Below are positions 57,667 to 64,000 of a stretch of 64,000 nucleotides of DNA, in pieces. The notes under the pieces were generated by a model, which made no database searches, was not told where the DNA came from, and saw only the letters and a program-made list of their open reading frames with translations. The first letter of the stretch is position 1, and every line of letters begins with the position of its first letter. This DNA comes from Mauremys mutica (taxonomy: Eukaryota; Chordata; Testudines; Geoemydidae), in assembly GCF_020497125.1 (NCBI RefSeq), contig NC_059075.1, positions 44,490,003-44,554,002 of the forward strand, read 5' to 3'. A program made the position numbers and the translations under genes.

Positions 57667-59475
57667 ATGCAGAGCTCTCCAGCAGAGGAGTCCAGGCAAT
57701 CTCAGAATAGAAAGAGGGCCCCAGCATGGACTGACCGGGAAGTCTTGGATCTGATTGCTGTGTGGGGCGATGAATCTGTGCTTTCGGAGCTGCGCTCCAA
57801 CAAACGGAATGCAAAGACCTACGAGAAGGTCTCCAAAGCCATGGCACTCAGAGGATACAGCCGGGATGCAATGCAGTGCTGCGTGAAAGTCAAGGACCTG
57901 AGACAAGGCTACCAAAAAATCAAAGCGGCAAATGGACGCTCCGGAGCCCAGCCCCAGACATGCCGCTTCTACGAGGCACTGCATGCCATTCTCGGTGGGT
58001 CTGCCACAACCGCCCCACCAGTGTCCGTGGACTCTGACGATGGGATAGTGTCGACGGCCAGTTCCTCGGCGATGTTCGCGGATGGGGAAGATGAGGAAGG
58101 GTTTGAGGAGGACGAGACAGGCGACAGCGCTTACAACGCTGATTTCCCCGACAGCCAGGATCTCTTCATCACCCTCCCCGAGATCCCCTACCAACCCTCC
58201 CCAGCCGTTACCACGGACCCTGAATCAGGAGAAGGATCAGTCGGTAAGTGATTTAAACATGTTAACATTTATTTTTTAACAAAACAGGAATATAAGCTAG
58301 GCGAAAAGAAGGTCTATATATAGGGGGATGGAACAGGCATCTTCTTCGGAGATCTCCAGGAAGCTGTCCTGGAGGTAATCGAAAAGCCTCCGCAGGAGGT
58401 TCCTGGGGAGAGCTGGCTTATTGGGTGCTCCGTGGTAGCACACTTTTCTGCGCCAGGCTCTCATCTGGTACTCCGGGACCATTGCCTTCACGAGCATGGC
58501 AGCAAAGGCCCCTGGTTTGTGCTGGCTTTCATGCAGCATGCGCTCTCTGGCTGCCTCACTGACCCTCCTCAGGGTGATCTCGCGCGCAGACTCCTGCATT
58601 TAAGTAGAGTGATTTGTGTACTATTAGTACTGGTAGTGCTTCACTGTTCCTTTGCACAACAAGAAGCGTCACTTTACAGCCACGTGGTGGAGGCTGCAGA
58701 GTGGCAGCATACAGGGATCTTTCCCAGGGAAGAGCCGCGAGGGGGTGGAACAGGGGCAGAGTTTATGCTTTCAGGATTGCCTGCAGCAAGAGGACAGAGC
58801 TATACATTTACTTTTAAGCAGCCAAAAGTCTTTGGCTTACCATGCCTGGCTGCTCCACGGATTCTGCTGTCCTGCCCCGCTTCTCTGATCTGCAGTGCGA
58901 TACCCCAGGCAATGAAAGCGAATTCAGAAAAATCAAACTTTCCCTGAGTGAGTTCGAATGAGATAGGTGCTGTGCATGGTCTTGTTAACAGACACTGATT
59001 AGACTATGTTCCTTGTTCGCAAACATGTATCTTTGTAAGGAATTCACTCCCTTTTTCCTATCACACAGCTGCAACTGTATCCCGACCTGCTCCAGCATGC
59101 CCCTCACAGAGGCTGGCGCAGATTAGGCGGCGCAAGAAAAGGACACGGGACGAGATGTTTGCTGAACTTATGGGCTGCTCCCGAGCCGAGGCGGACCAGC
59201 AGAGCCAGTGGAGGGAGAACCTCACTCAGCAGCAGCGCCCACACAGCGAACGGGAGGACAAATGGTGTCAGGAGGACCAGCAGGCAACTCAAACACTGCT
59301 TGGACTAATGAGGGAGCAAACGGACACGCTCAGGCGCCTTGTGGATGTTCTGCAGGACCGCAGGCAAGAGGACAGAGCCCCCCCTGCACTGTATCTGCAA
59401 CCGCCCTCCCCCGCCACAAAGTCCAATACCCCCCTCACCCAAAATAACCAGAAGGAGGGGCGCGAGGGGCCGTGA
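57667..59475 (+). CDS. Harbinger Myb/SANT-like DNA-binding protein, two exons
   Basis: Proposed join 57667-58243 and 59069-59475, 327 codons. This is the accessory DNA-binding protein that in Harbinger systems binds the element ends and helps bring the transposase to the nucleus. Residues about 19-105 form a Myb/SANT-like domain (APAWTDREVLDLIAVWG, then KTYEKVSKAMALRGY and CCVKVKDLRQGYQKIK). An acidic stretch (DGEDEEGFEEDETGD) follows; exon 2 adds a basic motif (IRRRKKRTRDEMF) and a glutamine/arginine-rich region likely to be coiled coil. Donor GTAAGT at 58244 and acceptor CACACAG ending at 59068 keep phase and join GSV to AATVSRP. Both exons are open. ATTAAA at 59608 is a possible poly(A) signal. 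ATG 57667 is preferred over an upstream in-frame ATG (57571) because family proteins start near there. Confidence 0.85.
58268..58273 (-). terminator. Poly(A) signal, antisense intronic gene
   Basis: AATAAA on the minus strand, 24 bases downstream of the antisense stop codon. Confidence 0.45.
58297..58599 (-). CDS. Antisense reading frame in the Myb intron, possible third Harbinger gene exon
   Basis: I do not recognise this protein. The minus-strand frame of 100 codons (stop at 58299-58297) is basic and protein-like in composition (SEAARERMLHES, GAFAAMLVKAMVPE, RRLFDYLQDSFLEISEEDA). An AATAAA signal on the same strand sits 24 bases past the stop (58273-58268). A splice acceptor (aaatgcag) ends at 58594, and a donor (ggcatg|gtaag) lies at 58841/58840. 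The upstream frame ending there is open back to a stop at 58987-58985 and would join in phase 0, EQPGM to ESAREIT. So it may be the last exon of a spliced antisense gene. Chance antisense openness is the alternative. Confidence 0.4.
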   Translation of the reverse strand: MQESAREITLRRVSEAARERMLHESQHKPGAFAAMLVKAMVPEYQMRAWRRKVCYHGAPNKPALPRNLLRRLFDYLQDSFLEISEEDACSIPLYIDLLFA

Positions 59476-60293
59476 AAACTGTCACTGCACCCCAGCAGAG
59501 AGCTCAATTACCCAAAAGCTCTCAGTCCATGAATTTTGAAAAGTCCCTACCTTTCTGGCTCACCCAAGCCCAAATCCCAGTTTCATCCCCCAATTGTGTT
59601 GTTGAGTATTAAAAGTAGTTTGCTGTTAATTACTGTTTCCGCCATGTTTCTTTGCAGAAGACTTTGTGTGAAGGGCGGGGGGTTGTAATTGCGTAGGACA
59701 TTCACCATTACCAGGGTACAGACATGGGGGCAGGATCAAGAGCAGGTCACACACAGAGTGCAGTCACTAGGCACCCTGGTCAGTCTGTGAGGTGTTTTTA
59801 ATGTTCTGTTCATAGGCGGCAGGTGCCCTGCTCAAGGTATATTTGGAGGTGGGTCTCTGTCTGCTGCCCCAGGGTCCTAGCGCCTGCCATCCACAAATGG
59901 CAAGGCAGGCTGCCCTTACCCTGCCCTTCCACCACAGCCCTGAGCCTCTACAATGCCCCAAACCCTCAGCCCCAGCCAGAGCCCTCATCCCCCTACACCT
60001 CCTCCCCCTTCCCACACACCCCTCACCCCTTACTACACCCCCACCCCCAGCCCAGAGCCTGCACCCAAACTCCAACCCAAACCCTGCACCCCTCACCCCT
60101 TCCTGCACACCCACCTGTAACCGTCCTCCCCCCAGAGATCGCTGTAGGAGCAGTAGCCTATCATTCCTGGAGTCTAGAAGCTGTCTCTACATCACTGCAC
60201 ACCCTACCCACCATAGTCTGCGTCCCTGTTTCAACCCTTTAACGCAAAGTCATTAGTAAAGACAAGGTTGTTAATTAAAAATGCTCCATTACC

Positions 60294-60299
60294 TTTATT
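60294..60299 (-). terminator. Poly(A) signal, transposase gene
   Basis: AATAAA on the minus strand about 117 bases after the transposase stop codon. Confidence 0.55.
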
Positions 60300-60415
60300 T
60301 TTACATGGGTGTTGGAAGGGGGGAAACGTGGTGAACGGGGTATGTAAGCATAGAAAAAAGTCAACAGTAAGTGAAACAGGGGCAGGTTCAGCTTCTCTGT
60401 AAAGAAACAGAACTG

Positions 60416-61695
60416 TCACAGGTTACCCTGCTCGCTGAGGAACCTAGCTTTCAAAGCCTCCCGGATGCACACCGCTTCCCGCTGGGCTCTTCTAATTGCA
60501 CGGGTGTCTGGCTGAGCATAATCAGCAGCCAGGCGATTTGCCTCAACCTCCCATCCCGCCATAAAGGTCTCCCCCTTGCTCTCACAGAGATTGTGAAGCA
60601 CACAGCAAGCTGCAATAGCAATGGGGATATTGGTTTCGCTGAGATCCGAGCGAGTCAGTAAGCTCCTCCATCTCCCCTTCAGATGTCCGAAAGCACACTC
60701 CACCACCATTCTGCACTTGCTCAGCCGGTAGTTGAAGAGCTCCTTGTCAGTGACCAAGGCGCCAGTATAGGGCTTCATGAGCCAGGGCATTAGCGGGTAG
60801 GCTGGGTCCCCGAGGATCACTGTAGGCATCTGCACATCCCCAACATTTATTTTGTAGTCCGGGAAGAAACTACCTTCCTGCAGGCGTTTAAACAGACCAG
60901 AGTTCCTGAACACACGCGCGTCATGAACCTTGCCCGGCCACCCGACGTTGATGTTGGTAAAGCGTCCCCTGTGGGCCACCAGTGCTTGCAGCACCATTGA
61001 AAAGTAGCCCTTTCGGTTAATATACTGGCTGGCCTGGTGGTCCAGTCCCAGGATAGGGATGTGAGTCCCATCTATAGCCCCACCGCAGTTTGGGAATCCC
61101 ATCGTGGCGAAGCCATCTATGATGACCTGGACGTTTCCCAGGGTCACTACCTTTGAGAGCAGGAGCTCCACGATTGCATTGGCAACTTACATCACAGCTA
61201 CCCAGTAGATTTGCCCACGCCAAAGTGGTTCCCTACTGACCGGTAGCTGTCTGGCGTTGCAAGTTTCCACAGGGCTATGGCCACTCGCTTCTGCACAGTC
61301 AGGGCTGCTCGCATCCTGGTGTCCTTGTGCTTCAGGGCAGGGGACAGCAAGTCACACAGTTCAAGGAAAGTGCCCTTACGCATCCTGAAGTTTCGCAGCC
61401 ACTGTGATTCATCCCAGACCTGCAGCACTATGCGGTCCCACCAGTCCGTGCTTGTTTCCCGGGCCCAGAATCGCCGTCCCATAGCATGAACATGACCCAT
61501 TGCCACCATGATCTCCACGGCGCGGCGTACCGTGCTTTGTGAGAGGTCTGAGCCACTCTCTGACTTCATGTCCTCACCGCGCTGCCAGAGCCTCCTCGCC
61601 CGATTTCTCAGCATCTGACTGTGGAAGAGGTGGACGATAAGGTGCGAGGAGTTGACAACGGCCATAAGTGCAGCGATGATCGCAGCGGGCTCCAT
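60416..61695 (-). pseudogene. Harbinger DDE transposase (HARBI1-like), broken
   Basis: The transposase cuts and pastes the element in the nucleus. The N-terminal part (ATG at 61695, MEPAAIIAALMAV) runs 165 codons to FGVGKSTG and a stop at 61200-61198. The rest continues in another frame to 60416. In that 251-codon frame the DDE_Tnp_4 triad is intact: D34 (GAIDGTHIPI), D122 (ILGDPAYPLMPW) and E158 (VVECAFGHLKGRW). The expected VHDARVF and VLHNLCE motifs are present as well. The break consists of a frameshift between about 61204 and 61189 plus a TAA (61189-61187) in the second frame. Length is otherwise normal for the family. Mobilisation by this copy is therefore unlikely. Confidence 0.9.
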
Positions 61696-62060
61696 GGTCG
61701 CACTGCAGTGCTGTGGCGTCCGCGCTGTCACTGACCAGAAAAAGTGCGCGAACTGATTTCCCACCGGCGGGAGGGACTGTTGAATTCTGACAGTTACCCA
61801 AGACCACCCTCGACACAGTTTTCCCCCCAGCATGCATTGGGGGGAAATCCCAGAATTCAAATGGGCAGCAGGGAGTGCGGGAACTGTGGGATAGCTTCCC
61901 ACAGTGCACTGCTTCCAAAGTCGACGCTGGCCCTGTTAGTGTGGACTCACAAAGTCGAATTAGTGTCCTTAGTGTGGAAACACAAATTCGACTTTGTAAG
62001 GTCGATTTCAAAAATTCGATTTAACTTAAATCGAACTAATCTGGTAGTGTAGACATACCC

Positions 62061-62063
62061 TAA
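62061..62063 (+). repeat. Harbinger target duplication, right (TAA)
   Basis: Matches 57274-57276. Confidence 0.8.
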
Positions 62064-62153
62064 ATGAACTGCAGTGATATAAACAATGTCCATGTTACGA
62101 GTGATCCTCTGAGTCATGCCATACTTCTTGCCAGGGCAGAGGTGATGGACTAT

Positions 62154-62449
62154 GGGCAGGTCTACACTAAGGGCGGGGGTCGAACTAGGGTACGCAAGTT
62201 CAGCTACGTGAATAGCGTAGCTGAACTCGAAGTACCCTAGTTCGAACTACTTACCCATCCAGATGCCGCGGGATCGAAGTCCGCGGCTCCAAGGTCGACT
62301 CCGCCACTGCCTTTTGCAGTGGTGGAGTACCGGAGTCGACCGCGGCGCTTCCGGAGTTCGAACTATCGCGTCTAGATCAGACGCGATAGTTCGAACTCCG
62401 AGAAGTCGAACTCACCGCGTCGACCCGGCAGGTAAGTGTAGACTAGCCC
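62154..62449. mobile_element. Palindrome-rich MITE beside the Harbinger
   Basis: Left end GGGCAGGTCTACACTAAGG and right end, on the minus strand, GGGCTAGTCTACACTTACC. TAT flanks both sides (62151-62153 and 62450-62452). It contains long hairpins: ctagggtac...gtaccctag around gctacgtgaatagcgtagc (62180-62245), and gttcgaactatcgcg...cgcgatagttcgaac (62357-62398). Many TCGA words match the subterminal motifs of the Harbinger only 91 bases away. Confidence 0.85.
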
Positions 62450-62452
62450 TAT

Positions 62453-64000
62453 ATTGCTTTTAATTAAATGATGGCCCCTAGACAGACAAAATTATGCCAT
62501 GTAACACTTCATCTAATCAAATGTATTAAAAAGTGGGAGGAGGGTGTGCATCTCCATGTCAGACTATCCCAAGAGTTGGAAGCCTTTATATGAAATCAGA
62601 AGAGGGAGTGAGAAAATTCATTTAATATATTGTTGGTTTACAAACATGCCAATGGATCTTTATAATCTTGTTCATCTCAAATGAAAATGCACTGCTAGAT
62701 GACACAGAATTCTCTTGTCTAGATTTTCTACATTCTTCTGCTGTATTTTTCCCTTTGGCTTTTCCCAGATATTTTTCTTGTGAACGTCACCTATTTTTAA
62801 AAAATCACAATCATATTGCAGCAGTGTGTCGGCAGAGAATTATACTACAGAGAAGCTGCAAAATCCTGGAGGTGATCTGCATTACAATGCATTGTCACCA
62901 GCACTTATCAAGTCCTGCAGTCTGTCTCTACAATTGCGGTCACTCATTTTGAACCCACCAAATACAAAGGAGCTCTTTTTAATTACAGTTATAATTTTCC
63001 TCATAACAGCAGTTACTTTTGTCTATTGGTTTCCTGCATGGAGTGATGAATAGTTTATTACCCATCTTGATTCTTAGCATGTTTAGTTAATTATTTTGAT
63101 GTATACCAGTCAAATGTAAAAATCACATTCTTTAAGGAAGGTCATAGCTCCATATCATAACAAAATAGCATAATTATATCAATCACCATAATGCACAGAA
63201 CATCATATATTTTACCTTTCATTGCAGAAAATCTGATATGGCTCCAGTACGTGAACTGACCAGAGTTTGGAATATGAAAGGAGTATATTGGATTATATGG
63301 GCATATACTGTACTTCTTAAATAATATTCCCTTTCAGCCCTCATTCAGAATGTGTGGAAATGAAGTCAGATTTATCATTACATATTTTTAAATTTGGGAG
63401 GTTTTTTCAGTTGTCCAGTGTTAAAAGCAGAGTCTGCATAACTTGTTCTGGTTAAACATTTGAATTAGTGTGGTGAAACTTTTTATGTCGCTATCTGGTT
63501 TAAAACTACATTTAAATATACTACTCATAACATACAATTTAAAGTTAAAATGTCTGAGATCTTTTCTTATGTGTATTCACTACTTTAATTGGATCCAATT
63601 TATTTGTATTTTAATTCAGCCCTCATTCAGAATGATATTAATCAGTAGGCTAATCAAAATCAAAGGATGGTGGTTTCTAGGGCAGCAGTTGGGTTAAGGA
63701 CAGTCTCTTACAATTCCTTTGGGGCCTGATCCAAAACCCAGAATAGCCAATGAAAAGATTCTCATTATACGGCGCTTAGCACAATAGATCCCTGATGCTG
63801 ATTTGGCCGTTTGAATGCTGCTGCAATATCAATAAGCCAACAGCATCATTTTCATCAAGTGGAAAGCTAATTTTCAGACTTTAAACCAGCGAAATATCCT
63901 GACTGATGTCATTTATAGCCTGAAATTTTAAGAAAAGTTCATGTGCCTATGGCATACGACAGTAAAGCACTAACAAATGGTCATAGAACAGTATCTCAAA
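62453..64000. other. AT-rich non-coding DNA
   Basis: No gene or element recognised up to the end of the window. Confidence 0.5.

Larger units (their letters stand above)
58244..59068 (+). other. Intron of the Myb-like gene
   Basis: 825 bases with GTAAGT at the 5' end and a pyrimidine-rich ttttcctatcacacag 3' end. It contains the antisense frame described separately. Confidence 0.75.
57277..62060. mobile_element. Full-length PIF/Harbinger DNA transposon
   Basis: 4784 bp. Left end GGCCTGGTCTACACTA and right end, on the minus strand, GGGTATGTCTACACTA, imperfect inverted repeats that continue into TTCGA-rich subterminal sequence. TAA target duplication on both sides. It has the two standard Harbinger genes: a Myb/SANT-like gene on the plus strand (57667-59475) and a DDE transposase on the minus strand (61695-60416), arranged convergently. 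About 940 non-coding bases lie between them. An antisense reading frame with its own poly(A) signal lies in the Myb-gene intron. Confidence 0.95.

Noticed and set aside
59823..60256. Two overlapping 137-139 codon frames in the Harbinger
   Set aside because: Pro/His/Ser-rich low complexity between the two real genes, with no start context or conserved motif.
61169..61210. Intron explaining the transposase frame break (GTAAGT present on the minus strand)
   Set aside because: The reading resumes within about 20 bases and the conserved protein runs through this point, leaving no room for an intron; frameshift plus stop fits better.
1..64000. Host gene exons, CRISPR arrays, bacterial operons, rRNA genes
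   Set aside because: No conserved exon with splice sites outside mobile elements, no spaced repeat arrays and no rRNA-like sequence; composition and repeats are those of a vertebrate nuclear genome.

Overview
This window is repeat-dominated vertebrate nuclear DNA, most likely from a cryptodiran turtle. The pointers are two tRNA-derived SINEs of the turtle (Cry) type, a CR1 LINE tail, a DIRS tyrosine-recombinase retrotransposon, Penelope-like fragments, hAT and Harbinger elements, and several LTRs. These together fit a turtle better than a bird or mammal. I found no host protein-coding exon, rRNA or tRNA gene, so the window is probably intergenic or deep intronic sequence. All convincing coding capacity belongs to mobile elements.

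Layout. 1-4546 is AT-rich single-copy-like DNA with decayed repeats. 4547-5426 is a solo LTR. 6788-7072 is a palindromic MITE. 8736-9218 is an inverted-repeat Penelope-like insertion with a 12-13 bp target duplication. 10996-11270 is a Harbinger-like MITE, 11366-12022 a CR1 tail and 12162-12350 a SINE. 12700-16653 is a non-autonomous Ty3/gypsy element with three LTRs and two near-identical internal units, all inside one 5-bp target duplication. 19165-21131 holds a SINE, two Penelope-like fragments, a minisatellite and another interspersed repeat. 22815-28092 is a decayed DIRS element on the minus strand, carrying a nested hAT MITE and a nested Harbinger-type MITE. 29660-30380 is a solo LTR. 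30591-32050 is a Harbinger-type MITE split by an LTR-like insertion that was itself hit by a hAT. 36510-37028 is a hAT element with a perfect 8-bp duplication. 42445-43100 is a probable LTR. 45454-46406 is a probable solo LTR. 48699-50594 is a deleted relative of the gypsy element on the minus strand, retaining RT and integrase pieces. 51240-51918 and 56585-57076 are LTRs. 57277-62060 is a full-length Harbinger transposon, and 62154-62449 a palindromic MITE beside it.

How the parts work together. The gypsy element at 12.7-16.6 kb makes only Gag and part of protease, so it would depend on a relative such as the one at 48.7-50.6 kb for reverse transcriptase and integrase. The Harbinger copy has the usual two genes, a two-exon Myb/SANT-like DNA-binding protein (open) and a DDE transposase (broken by a frameshift and a stop). 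It may also carry a third, antisense gene inside the Myb-gene intron. Nesting and target duplications give a partial order of events: DIRS before its hAT and Harbinger guests, and the 30.6-kb MITE before its LTR-like guest before the hAT.

Boundaries given with target duplications were read directly from the bases. Family names come from recognition of motifs and typical ends, not from a database search.
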